From positions 141,021 to 205,020 of the forward strand of contig JAESPV010000025.1 in assembly GCA_016765495.1 (NCBI GenBank): a DNA stretch of 64,000 nucleotides, given 5' to 3'. A program made the position numbers and the translations under genes. Below, in pieces: positions 47,328-57,181 of the stretch (position 1 is its first letter; each line of letters begins with the position of its first letter). Below the pieces are notes generated by a model, which saw only the letters and a list, made by a program, of their open reading frames with translations, did not search any database and was not told the DNA's origin. Source of the DNA: Desulfocapsa sp. (lineage in GTDB: Bacteria; Desulfobacterota; Desulfobulbia; Desulfobulbales; Desulfocapsaceae).

Positions 47328-48086
47328 ATGAGCACAACAAGTATTAGTCTCAACCTTGAAATCTGGCGTCAAAAAAACTCTCAAGCAAAGGGTGACTTTG
47401 AAACCTATAAACTCAGCAATGTATCCACGGATATGTCATTCCTGGAAATGCTCGACGTTTTGAATGAACAACTGACCCGTGAAGGACAAGATCCGGTGGC
47501 CTTTGATCATGACTGCCGGGAAGGTATTTGTGGTATGTGTGCGGCTGTAATCAACGGCATTGCCCATGGCCCTGAACCTGAAACCACACTTTGTCAACTC
47601 CATATGCGACACTTTGACGATGGAGACACCCTCGTTATAGAGCCATTTCGTTCCCGAGCATTTCCCATTCGTAAAGATCTGGTCATTGATCGTAGTTCAC
47701 TTGACAGGATTATTCAGGCCGGAGGCTATGTCTCTGTTAACACTGGAGGAACACCAGACGGAAATTCAATTCCGATCCCTTCTGCCACTGCTGAACTTGC
47801 CATGGATGCAGCATCTTGTATCGGTTGTGGCGCCTGCGTTGCAAGTTGCCCAAATGGTGCGGCCATGCTTTTTACCGGGGCAAAAATTTCTCAATTAAGT
47901 TTATTAGCTCAGGGACGACCTGAACGGAAAGAACGCGCCATGGCCATGGTAACTACAATGGACAAAGAGGGATTTGGCAACTGCACCAACGAGCGGGAAT
48001 GTGAGGCTGTTTGCCCCAAAGGAATTTCAATTAGACATATTGCAAGGATGAACAGGGAATTTGTGAAAGCTTCGTTTTTTGGATAA
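47328..48086 (+). CDS. sdhB: succinate dehydrogenase/fumarate reductase iron-sulfur subunit
   Basis: [44 protein letters not shown]. Confidence 0.95.
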   Translation: MSTTSISLNLEIWRQKNSQAKGDFETYKLSNVSTDMSFLEMLDVLNEQLTREGQDPVAFDHDCREGICGMCAAVINGIAHGPEPETTLCQLHMRHFDDGDTLVIEPFRSRAFPIRKDLVIDRSSLDRIIQAGGYVSVNTGGTPDGNSIPIPSATAELAMDAASCIGCGACVASCPNGAAMLFTGAKISQLSLLAQGRPERKERAMAMVTTMDKEGFGNCTNERECEAVCPKGISIRHIARMNREFVKASFFG

Positions 48087-48111
48087 AAACCTGGTCTTCA
48101 AGAATAATCCT

Positions 48112-49143
48112 ATGCATGTCCACACTCTTATCATCGGTGCAGGCCCCGGTGGCCTTGCCTGCGCAAAAATTCTTGCTGAACTTGGTATAGACACCCTTGT
48201 TCTTGAAAGAAAAAAGATCATCGGTCCAAAGGTATGTGCCGGAGGGATCACCTGGAGTGGATTAATAAGCCGTGTTCCTGAAACACTCGCCGAAAAATCA
48301 TTTCCAAAACAATACATTAAAACTCCTTTCCAGGAGATATCTATTCAGGAAAAAGCACCTATCATTGCCACAGTAAATCGTGAAAAGCTTGGCCAATACA
48401 TGGCACAACTTGCAGAGGATGCCGGGGCAAAACTTCGCACAGGGGTAATTGTTCGAAAAATCAGCACAGGCACCGTTCGTGTTGTTGATAAAGAACACGG
48501 TACCGAGGAAGCAATCAGTTTTGACAATCTTGTGGGAGCAGACGGTTCAAGTTCACGTGTAAGAAGATTTTTAAAACTCGAAAATAAACGGTTGGGGATT
48601 GGCATAAACTATCAAATCGCCGGAGATGTCCCCAAAATGGAATGGCATCTTAATAATCAGCTCTTCGGTAATGGCTACGCCTGGATCTTTCCTCACGCCG
48701 AAACAATTTCCATTGGTGCTTATGTTGACAGAAACAGAATGGGGCCGGGAAAATTAAAGAACAACCTCGTCAACTGGGCCAGGAAACAGGGCTATGACCT
48801 GGATCAACACTCTGCGAAGGCCGAATATATCAACTATGATTATCAGGGATGGAACTTTGACAACATCTTTCTGACAGGTGATGCGGCAGGTCTTGCTTCG
48901 GGCTTAACAGGAGAAGGTATTTACCCTGCAATAATATCAGGGGAACAGGTGGCACGAACCATAGCAAACCCTGAGCACAGCACTGACATCATGGATAATT
49001 TGATTTCCAGACATGATAAACACAGCAAAATGGTTGCAATCAGTGGAAAAAATGGGTTATTAAATTCAGTACTTGCAGAACTGGTGACACTGGGGCTGCG
49101 ATCAGGTATGATTAAGTTCAGTAAACTGGAAATGGCTGTATAA
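48112..49143 (+). CDS. geranylgeranyl reductase-family FAD-dependent oxidoreductase
   Basis: MHVHTLIIGAGPGGLACAKILAELGIDTLVLERKKIIGPKVCAGGITWSGL; TGDAAGLASGLTGEGIYPAIISGEQVA. Confidence 0.85.
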   Translation: MHVHTLIIGAGPGGLACAKILAELGIDTLVLERKKIIGPKVCAGGITWSGLISRVPETLAEKSFPKQYIKTPFQEISIQEKAPIIATVNREKLGQYMAQLAEDAGAKLRTGVIVRKISTGTVRVVDKEHGTEEAISFDNLVGADGSSSRVRRFLKLENKRLGIGINYQIAGDVPKMEWHLNNQLFGNGYAWIFPHAETISIGAYVDRNRMGPGKLKNNLVNWARKQGYDLDQHSAKAEYINYDYQGWNFDNIFLTGDAAGLASGLTGEGIYPAIISGEQVARTIANPEHSTDIMDNLISRHDKHSKMVAISGKNGLLNSVLAELVTLGLRSGMIKFSKLEMAV

Positions 49144-49192
49144 ATAGTGTTGTACCGGAGATATCAAAACTCCTATTGGAATTTTTTCCTCT

Positions 49193-49226
49193 ATAGGTTT
49201 TCAGTCACCAATTGCTGAAAACCTAT
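49193..49226. other. perfect 12-bp hairpin
   Basis: ATAGGTTTTCAG-tcaccaattg-CTGAAAACCTAT. Confidence 0.6.
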
Positions 49227-49230
49227 TCCC

Positions 49231-49263
49231 AATACCTTATACTAATACCTAATACCTAATACC
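49231..49263. repeat. short tandem repeat, 7-bp unit AATACCT
   Basis: AATACCTTATACTAATACCTAATACCTAATACC immediately upstream of ATG at 49266. Confidence 0.7.
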
Positions 49264-49265
49264 AC

Positions 49266-49535
49266 ATGCACACCACCAGAAAAAAAAAATCAATATTCAT
49301 CAATATCGCATTTGTAGTAACTTTAAGCGGAATTCTTCTTTTTCTATTCAGGGCCCCGGAAATAACAACACCGTCACTCCCCCACGATGATGACCACAAC
49401 CGTTTTTTTAGTATGAAGAAAAAAGTGGCCGGAAAATTATGCGTAGAGTGTCATACTCCTGAAGAAGTTTACGAAATCCATAAAGACAGCACGTCAAACA
49501 CCAATCGTTGTTTATTTTGCCATAGACGTGACTAG
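49266..49535 (+). CDS. membrane-anchored small diheme c-type cytochrome
   Basis: N-terminal TM; two CxxCH motifs CVECH and CLFCH in 89 aa. Confidence 0.75.
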   Translation: MHTTRKKKSIFINIAFVVTLSGILLFLFRAPEITTPSLPHDDDHNRFFSMKKKVAGKLCVECHTPEEVYEIHKDSTSNTNRCLFCHRRD

Positions 49536-52177
49536 GAATTCGGAAAAAAACAAACATGCAGACTTCTTCGTACCATTTCCGAGACATCCCCTGAAAGACC
49601 TTTTTTATCTGCAATGCGCTGAAGCTGTTTTTTCATAAGTACCTGCCGCGCCCCATCGTAACGTTTCCAAGTGGAAAATGGTGTGGTTAAGCGGGATGCA
49701 ATCTGGGGATTTCGAGAATCCAGTGCAAGGATTTGCTCGGCCAGAAAACAATACCCTTCACCATTATCACGATGAAAACAAACATGATTTGAGCCAAATG
49801 CTCCAATCAATGAACGTACTTTATTAGGATTTGTAATGGAAAAAGCAGGATGCTTCATCAGTTCCTGTACCGACGCAAGAGTGCCTGGCAAACTTGAAGT
49901 TGCCTGTAAGGTAAGCCATTTATCCATAACCAGCACATCGTCTTTCCATTTTTCGTAAAAATGTTCTAACAGTTCCAGACGCTCCGGGATCTCGCAGTTA
50001 CTAATAGCCGCCAGCACGGCAATGATATCGGTCATATTCTGACCATCATAATACTGGCGCAATGCAAGCTCCACATCTGTTTGATCGGGAGCATTTCCAG
50101 CTAAAAGATACGAGAGACAAACGTTCTTCAAACGTCTCTTCCCCATGGACTCAGGTGTTAATTTGTATTCCCCCTGGTCACAATTTTCTTCCCATATCTG
50201 CCTGAATTCACCATGCAAAACCCTACATAGTTCCTGACGAACAAATTTCCGTCCCTCATGCAAATTGTCAGGATCAATCACTGTCATTTGCTGAGCAAGA
50301 TAATTTTCTTCCGGCAGGATTAACGCCATTCCCAGGAGTGATTTGTCACTCCTTTGATCGGTCAGAATCCGTTTTACAGCCGCCACAAACAATGGGTCAA
50401 GAGTCGGTGATTCTCCATTCTGCAAACTTTTGGTAATTTCAAGAATCACTGCTTCACTTAGACGAAACGCAGCATCCCATCTATTAAAAGGATCTGAATC
50501 ATTTGCCATAAGAAAGGCAAGCTGTTCCCTGTCCTGCCATGGCATAATTTTCACAGGGGCTGAAAAACCGCGCAAAAGGGACAAGACTGGCTTTTCGGGA
50601 AGATTTTCAAAGGAATAGCTCTCTCTTTCGCTGCGAAAATGCAATACATCCTTTCCAGGGTTCATATCCTTACCAGCCGAATCCAGAAGGCCAAAGCAGA
50701 GTGGGATGTGAAATGCTTTTTTATTCTCCTGCAACTGACCTGGAGTTGATGGGCAGGTTTGTGCAATTTCCAGGCGATACTCCCCTGAGTTACTATTCCA
50801 ATGCTCTTCAATTTGTAATTCGGGAGTTCCGGATTGACTGTGCCAAAGTTTAAACTGCTCAAGATCAACTCCGGAAGCATCAGCAATGGCAGACACAAAA
50901 TCATCACAGGTCACTGCCTGTCCATCATGTCGCTTAAAATAGAGATCCATTCCTTTGCGAAAGTTTTCAGCACCAAGCAAGGTGTGCATCATGCGAATCA
51001 CTTCAGCACCCTTATTGTAAATAGTCACGGTGTAGAAATTATTAATTTCGACAAAAGAATCTGGACGAACAGGGTGCGCCATGGGTCCGGCATCTTCACG
51101 AAATTGAAAATTCCGCAATACCCGCACATCTTCAATACGCTGTATGGCACGAGAATTCATGTCTGATGAAAATTCCTGATCACGAAACACAGTCAAACCT
51201 TCTTTCAAACTCAACTGGAACCAGTCACGGCAGGTTACTCTGTTGCCGGTCCAGTTGTGAAAGTATTCATGGCCGATTACTCCCTCAATACCGAGATAAT
51301 CCTGATCAGTCGCTGTTTCCTTACTTGCAAGTACATACTTGGAGTTAAAAACATTCAGTCCTTTGTTTTCCATGGCGCCCATATTGAAATCATCAACAGC
51401 CACTATCATATACATATCAAGGTCGTACTCAAGGCCGAATTTCTCTTCATCCCATTGCATACTTTTCTTCAAGGAAGTCATGGCATGTCCGCATTTATTA
51501 CGATTCCTCTTTTCCACAAATATCTTTAAATCAATCTCGCGACCGGACATTGTCTCAAAGGAGTCATTAAGAGAAACAAGATCTCCTGCGACGAGCGCAA
51601 ACAGATAACTTGGCTTAGGAAAAGGATCTTCCCATATTACGAAATGACGACCTTCTTCAAGATCGCCCTCTTCCACTAAATTCCCGTTTGAGAGTAATAC
51701 GGGACAGCTGGTTTTGGATGCTTCAATGCGAGTAGTGAATCGTGCCATAACGTCCGGTCTGTCAAGATAATATGTTATCTTGCGAAACCCTTCAGCCTCA
51801 CACTGAGTACAGAAATTACCACTGGACCGATACAATCCTTCAAGTTCTGTATTTTTATCCGGATAGATCCGGGTACTGAGGTCAAGTATAAAAGTGTCTG
51901 ACATACCGGGCAAAATCACACCATCGTTAGTCAGTTGATAATTATCACTTGATAATTCCACACCATCCACTGCAATGTTGAGAAGCTCAAGTCCCTGACC
52001 ATGGAGGAAAAGATCTCCACTTGTTACCTGAGAATCCGGATTTTTTTGAAAAACAGTTTTAGCATGCACCACACAATCTTTATCGCTAAGTATAAAATCA
52101 AGATGTAATTCGTTTATAAGAAAATCTGGAACCTGATAATCTTTTCGATAAATGGTAGAATGCTTTCTGGTAGACAT
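49532..52177 (-). CDS. pepN: aminopeptidase N
   Basis: 881 aa; GAMENKGLNVFN, VIGHEYFHNWTGNRVTCRDWFQLSLKEGLTVFRDQEFS. Confidence 0.96.
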   Translation of the reverse strand: MSTRKHSTIYRKDYQVPDFLINELHLDFILSDKDCVVHAKTVFQKNPDSQVTSGDLFLHGQGLELLNIAVDGVELSSDNYQLTNDGVILPGMSDTFILDLSTRIYPDKNTELEGLYRSSGNFCTQCEAEGFRKITYYLDRPDVMARFTTRIEASKTSCPVLLSNGNLVEEGDLEEGRHFVIWEDPFPKPSYLFALVAGDLVSLNDSFETMSGREIDLKIFVEKRNRNKCGHAMTSLKKSMQWDEEKFGLEYDLDMYMIVAVDDFNMGAMENKGLNVFNSKYVLASKETATDQDYLGIEGVIGHEYFHNWTGNRVTCRDWFQLSLKEGLTVFRDQEFSSDMNSRAIQRIEDVRVLRNFQFREDAGPMAHPVRPDSFVEINNFYTVTIYNKGAEVIRMMHTLLGAENFRKGMDLYFKRHDGQAVTCDDFVSAIADASGVDLEQFKLWHSQSGTPELQIEEHWNSNSGEYRLEIAQTCPSTPGQLQENKKAFHIPLCFGLLDSAGKDMNPGKDVLHFRSERESYSFENLPEKPVLSLLRGFSAPVKIMPWQDREQLAFLMANDSDPFNRWDAAFRLSEAVILEITKSLQNGESPTLDPLFVAAVKRILTDQRSDKSLLGMALILPEENYLAQQMTVIDPDNLHEGRKFVRQELCRVLHGEFRQIWEENCDQGEYKLTPESMGKRRLKNVCLSYLLAGNAPDQTDVELALRQYYDGQNMTDIIAVLAAISNCEIPERLELLEHFYEKWKDDVLVMDKWLTLQATSSLPGTLASVQELMKHPAFSITNPNKVRSLIGAFGSNHVCFHRDNGEGYCFLAEQILALDSRNPQIASRLTTPFSTWKRYDGARQVLMKKQLQRIADKKGLSGDVSEMVRRSLHVCFFPNS

Positions 52178-52303
52178 GATTTTTCCTTTTTCTATTTTTC
52201 AATTCTGTTGGCGTTGACAGCCAATGAATTCCAGTATATTTTCCATGACAATAAAAATCAAATTTGTAATTCAATACTCTATTAATGTTGAGGCGACAAT
52301 CCC

Positions 52304-53527
52304 ATGATTAAAATAAATGAACATTACCTGAAACTTCAGGCCTCTTATCTTTTCTCAAATATTGCAAAAAAAGTAGGTGATTTCCAGAAAGCTAATCCTG
52401 ATAAAGATATTATCCGTCTTGGTATTGGCGATGTAACCCGCGCACTTCCTCAGGCTTGCACGGATGCCTTTCATTCAGCCATTGACGAGATGGCCACCGA
52501 TAGTGGATTCCGTGGCTACGGACCGGAACAGGGCTATGAGTTTTTACGTGAGGCCATTGCGAAAAATGACTTTCAATCTCGGGGAGCAGATATCTCTGCA
52601 GATGAAATATTTGTAAGTGATGGCGCAAAATGCGATTCCGGAAATATTCAGGAGTTATTCACAACTGATGCCAGAATCGCCATCCCTGATCCAGTCTACC
52701 CGGTCTATCTTGATACCAATGTTATGGCCGGTCGTACCGGAGATTTTGCAGATGGTCGATACAAAGGAATTATCTATCTTGATTCGACAAAAGAAAATAA
52801 CTATGTCCCGAGTCTGCCAGCTGAAAAACCGGATCTTATTTATCTCTGTTTTCCTAATAATCCTACAGGTTCCACCATCACCAAAGCAGAGCTGAAAACA
52901 TGGGTTGATTACGCAAAAGAAAACCAGGCACTTATTCTCTTTGATGCTGCATACGAAGCATTTATTCGTGACGAGTCCCTGCCAAAATCCATTTATGAAG
53001 TGGAAGGTGCCAAAGAAGTTGCCATAGAATTTCGCTCATTCTCCAAAAATGCCGGATTCACCGGAACTCGCTGCGCCTATACTGTGGTTCCTAAAGAATG
53101 TGCAGCATTTGATGCAAAGGGTGGAAAACAACTTATCCATCCACTCTGGAACCGTCGACACTGCACAAAATTTAACGGTGTTTCTTATCCTGTCCAGCGT
53201 GCTGCAGAAGCTGTTTACAGTGAAGCTGGTAAAGCACAAGCCCAGGAACTGGTTTCTGGATATTTGAAAAATGCAGATCTTATCGCCAGCGAAATCAAGA
53301 ACCTTGGTTATGGTTTTGCAGGCGGAGAAAACTCTCCATATATCTGGATTGAAGGAAAGCGTGATTCCTGGGAATTCTTTGATATGCTGCTCAGTAAAGC
53401 AGGAGTTGTTTGTACACCTGGAGCAGGATTTGGAAAGTGCGGTGAAGGGTATATCAGGCTTTCTGCTTTTAATTCCTACGAAAATGTTGAAGAAGCAATG
53501 AAAAGAATCAAGGCTGCTTTGGCTTAG
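52304..53527 (+). CDS. dapL: LL-diaminopimelate aminotransferase
   Basis: [64 protein letters not shown]. Confidence 0.95.
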   Translation: MIKINEHYLKLQASYLFSNIAKKVGDFQKANPDKDIIRLGIGDVTRALPQACTDAFHSAIDEMATDSGFRGYGPEQGYEFLREAIAKNDFQSRGADISADEIFVSDGAKCDSGNIQELFTTDARIAIPDPVYPVYLDTNVMAGRTGDFADGRYKGIIYLDSTKENNYVPSLPAEKPDLIYLCFPNNPTGSTITKAELKTWVDYAKENQALILFDAAYEAFIRDESLPKSIYEVEGAKEVAIEFRSFSKNAGFTGTRCAYTVVPKECAAFDAKGGKQLIHPLWNRRHCTKFNGVSYPVQRAAEAVYSEAGKAQAQELVSGYLKNADLIASEIKNLGYGFAGGENSPYIWIEGKRDSWEFFDMLLSKAGVVCTPGAGFGKCGEGYIRLSAFNSYENVEEAMKRIKAALA

Positions 53528-53546
53528 GAACGTAACGATTGAGTAT

Positions 53547-53582
53547 ACTCTGATTACACCGCAGGGGCGGTGTAATCAGAGT
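53547..53582. terminator. bidirectional hairpin terminator between convergent dapL and ispH
   Basis: Perfect stem CTCTGATTACACCGC-AGGG-GCGGTGTAATCAGAG in convergent gap; no strong U-tract. Confidence 0.65.
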
Positions 53583-53593
53583 TACGAAAAAAG

Positions 53594-54532
53594 TTAGCTT
53601 TTCCTTTCAAGAATCGCAGGTTTAAAAGAAACCCGCTCCTCTTTACCATCGATCTCTTCAAATTGATCAAATCCCTGTTTCCGTAAAAAGGCAATTACTC
53701 CCTGTACCAAACGTTCAGGAGCTGATGCCCCGGCTGTAATACAAAGAGTGGACACACCGTGTAACCACCGTTTTTCAATGTCATGCTCATCATCTATAAG
53801 GTAGCCCTTCATCCCTGCCCGCTCCCCTACTTCGCGAAGCCTATTGGAATTTGAACTGTTTTTTGATCCAACAACAAGCAAAGTGTCACAACATTTACCT
53901 AGCTCCCTCATAACCCGTTGACGATTCAGAGTCGCATAACAGATATTTGATTCCAGCCCTTTGATACCAGGGAATCTTTCTACTAATATCTCTCGTATTC
54001 CCTTGATATCATCCTGGCTCAATGTGGTTTGAGTGACGTAAGCCACACGGCCCGGTTCCTGTACCTGGAGACTCCGTGCCTCTTCCTCGGTGGCAACAAT
54101 ATGAACATTTCCACTTACACGACCCGCAGTCCCTTCCACCTCTGGATGCTTGTGGTGACCGATTATCAAAACATCATAGCCGTCAGCATGGTAGGTCTCC
54201 ACCATATTATGGACAGAGCCAACAAGAGGACAAGTACCATCAATTGTACGTAATCCGAGTGTCCTGGCACGCATTTCCGTTGCCACCGATACTCCGTGGG
54301 CACTGAAAACACAGATGGCATTTCTGGGAACTTCAACCAGGTCATTGACAAAAACCACCCCTATCCGTTCGAGTTCCTGCACCACATGTTTATTGTGAAC
54401 TATTTCATGAAGTACAAAAATTGGTGCTCCATATCGTTTCACAGCTAAATTTACAGTGGAAATTGCCCGTTCAACACCTGCACAAAATCCTCTGGGATTT
54501 GCTAAAATGATCTTTTTTCCTTTTTTTTCCAT
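53594..54532 (-). CDS. ispH: 4-hydroxy-3-methylbut-2-enyl diphosphate reductase
   Basis: IILANPRGFCAGVERAISTVN; HEIVHNKHVV; TLSQDD; ITAGASAPERLVQ. Confidence 0.96.
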   Translation of the reverse strand: MEKKGKKIILANPRGFCAGVERAISTVNLAVKRYGAPIFVLHEIVHNKHVVQELERIGVVFVNDLVEVPRNAICVFSAHGVSVATEMRARTLGLRTIDGTCPLVGSVHNMVETYHADGYDVLIIGHHKHPEVEGTAGRVSGNVHIVATEEEARSLQVQEPGRVAYVTQTTLSQDDIKGIREILVERFPGIKGLESNICYATLNRQRVMRELGKCCDTLLVVGSKNSSNSNRLREVGERAGMKGYLIDDEHDIEKRWLHGVSTLCITAGASAPERLVQGVIAFLRKQGFDQFEEIDGKEERVSFKPAILERKS

Positions 54533-54802
54533 TACTCCCTCAATTTACATTAGAAAAACACCGTCTACTCTTCAATATCAATAAAACCTACAGTACTCTT
54601 CATTTTTATTGAACAAACGTATGCATTTTTGTTTTTTATTTGAGCCTGACTTGCTATGATAGCCTCTTCAATGCCTTTTATACCCCCTCAAAGGGGGACT
54701 AAAAAGAGTACTGGCTTACTTTCTATTCACCAGTGTTGGTGAAATCAAGCTGTATATAACGTTCATTACCATCATAATATCATCCAAAAAGGAATATGTT
54801 TC

Positions 54803-55984
54803 ATGAATACTTCTCAGACATTTACGGTGACACAGCCCACGCAAATTCAGTTCGGGGCAGGATCCATTGCAAATCTTGCTGAAACTGTTAAAAATTTTAA
54901 TGGAAGCAATGTCTTGCTGGTAGTTGATCCCGGCCTTGTAAAAGCCGGTCTGATTTCTCCAATCACAGCACCTCTTAAAAAGGCAAAAATTCCTTTTACC
55001 ATTTATGACAAAATTGATCCGGAACCGGGCTTGAAACTTGCTGACAAGGGATGCAAAATTGCCACTAAAGCTCAATGCGATTGCGTTGTTGGTGTAGGTG
55101 GCGGATCTGCCATGGATGTGGCAAAAGCCATTGCAATCTTACTTACCAACGGCGGCAAGGCTGTTGATTACTTAGGACTTGGGCTTATCAAAAAACCTGG
55201 AGTTCCAAAAATCATGGTTCCCACTTCTTCAGGTACCGGTGCTGAAGTAACATTCACAGCCGTATTCATCAATGAAAAAAACGGATCCAAAGTTGGCATG
55301 AACGGCGACCCGTTATATCCAGATGCCGCCATCCTTGACCCTGAACTCACCATCAGTCTTCCACCTCATGTAACTGCTTTTACCGGAATTGATGCCCTTA
55401 CCCACGCGCTGGAAGCATATACTTCCACCCAGGCTCACACTATCTCAGAGATGTATTCATTGGAAGCAATCAGCCTTATCGCAGACAATCTACCAGCAGC
55501 CTATGCCAATGGCGACAACCTGGAAGCTCGTTCAGCCATGCTTATGGGATCGCTCCTTGGTGGTAAGGCCCTGGCCACAGCAGGAGTTGGGTTGGTTCAT
55601 GCCATGGCCTACCCCATGGGCGGCATGTTTGGCATTCCTCATGGTCTCGCTAATGCGGTGCTGCTTCCCTATGTGGTTGAATATAATCTTATTGGAAATA
55701 CAAATAAATTTGCAATTCTTGCTGAAATCCTTGGTCAGAACACCGATGATCTCACCCTGCGTGAATCTGCCAGTCTCTGTGTTGATGCACTTTTCAATTT
55801 GAATAATGATGTTGGTATTCCGACAACTCTGTATGATCTCGACATTCCATTTGAGGCAATTCCAGAAATGGCAGAAATCGCACTCACAGTAACCAGACCA
55901 GTTGAAAATAATCCAAGAAAAGCAACACTGGAAGCTGTCATTAAAATCTACGAGACCGCCTTTAATGAAGATATTCCATTTTAA
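54803..55984 (+). CDS. iron-containing alcohol dehydrogenase
   Basis: GGGSAMDVAKAIAIL; PTSSGTGAEVTFTAVF; GIDALTHALEAY; HAMAYPMGGMFGIPHG. Confidence 0.93.
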   Translation: MNTSQTFTVTQPTQIQFGAGSIANLAETVKNFNGSNVLLVVDPGLVKAGLISPITAPLKKAKIPFTIYDKIDPEPGLKLADKGCKIATKAQCDCVVGVGGGSAMDVAKAIAILLTNGGKAVDYLGLGLIKKPGVPKIMVPTSSGTGAEVTFTAVFINEKNGSKVGMNGDPLYPDAAILDPELTISLPPHVTAFTGIDALTHALEAYTSTQAHTISEMYSLEAISLIADNLPAAYANGDNLEARSAMLMGSLLGGKALATAGVGLVHAMAYPMGGMFGIPHGLANAVLLPYVVEYNLIGNTNKFAILAEILGQNTDDLTLRESASLCVDALFNLNNDVGIPTTLYDLDIPFEAIPEMAEIALTVTRPVENNPRKATLEAVIKIYETAFNEDIPF

Positions 55985-56070
55985 ATGCTTTTTTTTTACG
56001 CAGAACAATCTGCATTTTAAACCAGAGACAAATTTTCCTGTCTCACAACTCTCTCCATGGAGGAAAGAAC

Positions 56071-57039
56071 ATGAATAAAGTATTTGGTATGATGTCTGTG
56101 ATCTGTCTTAGTATGGTCATGACATTCGCAACAGCAGCCGATTCTCACGCTAAAAAACGTATTGTTTTCGGCGGTGGTCCTGCAGGTGGCACCTTTCAGG
56201 TTGTAGCCAATGCCATTCAGGTCTACAAACCCGTAAAAGAGATTGCTGATTTTACAGTTAAGGCTCAATCTTCTGCCGGATCCGTTGAGAATCTCCGTAA
56301 GGTTAACTCAGGAAAATCTGACTTTGCTACTGTCTACTCTGGACACGTTTATCTTGGTGCCAATGGCATGATGAAAAACGACACCAAAACATATGAAAAC
56401 GTTATGGCCGTTGCATATCTCTACGGTGCTCCTGCTCAGCTTGTGGTTCGTGCAGGTTCAGGTATTAAATCGGTAAAAGATCTTGCAGGTAAAAAAGTTG
56501 GTGTTGGTAATGCCGGATCCGGCGCATTTGCAAACTGCGAACTCTTTTTCACCCACATGGGCGTATGGGACAAAATTAAACGTAACGCCATGGGGTACAA
56601 TGATGCAGCCTCAGCTTTTGGCAACAAGCAACTCGATGCTTTCTGGCTTTTTACCGCATTCCCTTCAGGAGCGGTTATTATGGCAGCCCAGACCAATGAT
56701 ATTGCAATGATCGACCTTGAGGCTGATGCCGTTGCTTCCGGTTTTTATGAAAAATATCCTTACTTCTCAAGACTCACTATTCCTGCAGGAACCTATAAGG
56801 GCGTTGATACAGATACCCCTTCTTTTCAGGATTCCGCTCTCTGGGTGGCGAACAAAGATGTACCCGAAGATGTTGTTTATAAACTTCTTGAAGTCATCTA
56901 TACCGATGAAGGCCTTGCCCATATGGTTGGCCAGAAAACAACTTTCAAACATATGTCTATTGAAAATGGTGTAAATGGCATCGTAACTCCAATGCATCCA
57001 GGTGCTATCAAATTCTGGAAAGAGAAAGGTATATTGTAA
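56071..57039 (+). CDS. TAXI-family TRAP transporter solute receptor
   Basis: Signal peptide, RIVFGGGPAGGTFQVVANAIQ; SAGSVENLRKVNSGKSDFATVYSGHVYLG. Confidence 0.9.
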   Translation: MNKVFGMMSVICLSMVMTFATAADSHAKKRIVFGGGPAGGTFQVVANAIQVYKPVKEIADFTVKAQSSAGSVENLRKVNSGKSDFATVYSGHVYLGANGMMKNDTKTYENVMAVAYLYGAPAQLVVRAGSGIKSVKDLAGKKVGVGNAGSGAFANCELFFTHMGVWDKIKRNAMGYNDAASAFGNKQLDAFWLFTAFPSGAVIMAAQTNDIAMIDLEADAVASGFYEKYPYFSRLTIPAGTYKGVDTDTPSFQDSALWVANKDVPEDVVYKLLEVIYTDEGLAHMVGQKTTFKHMSIENGVNGIVTPMHPGAIKFWKEKGIL

Positions 57040-57061
57040 CCTCCAAAAGTAAAGTCTGTCA

Positions 57062-57134
57062 GGCTGAAGACTGAAGAAAAGCAACGAGTCTTTGAATACT
57101 ATTTCTCTTTGCCTCCAATCTTCAGCCTTCAGCC
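57062..57134 (+). other. long-stem hairpin between TRAP receptor and permease genes
   Basis: GGCTGAAGACTGAAG (57062-57076) pairs with CTTCAGCCTTCAGCC (57120-57134), one G-U type mismatch. Confidence 0.55.
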
Positions 57135-57181
57135 CTTAGCCTTAGCTTTCCCATCACAACGCTCCCAACGAGGTTTCTCCC

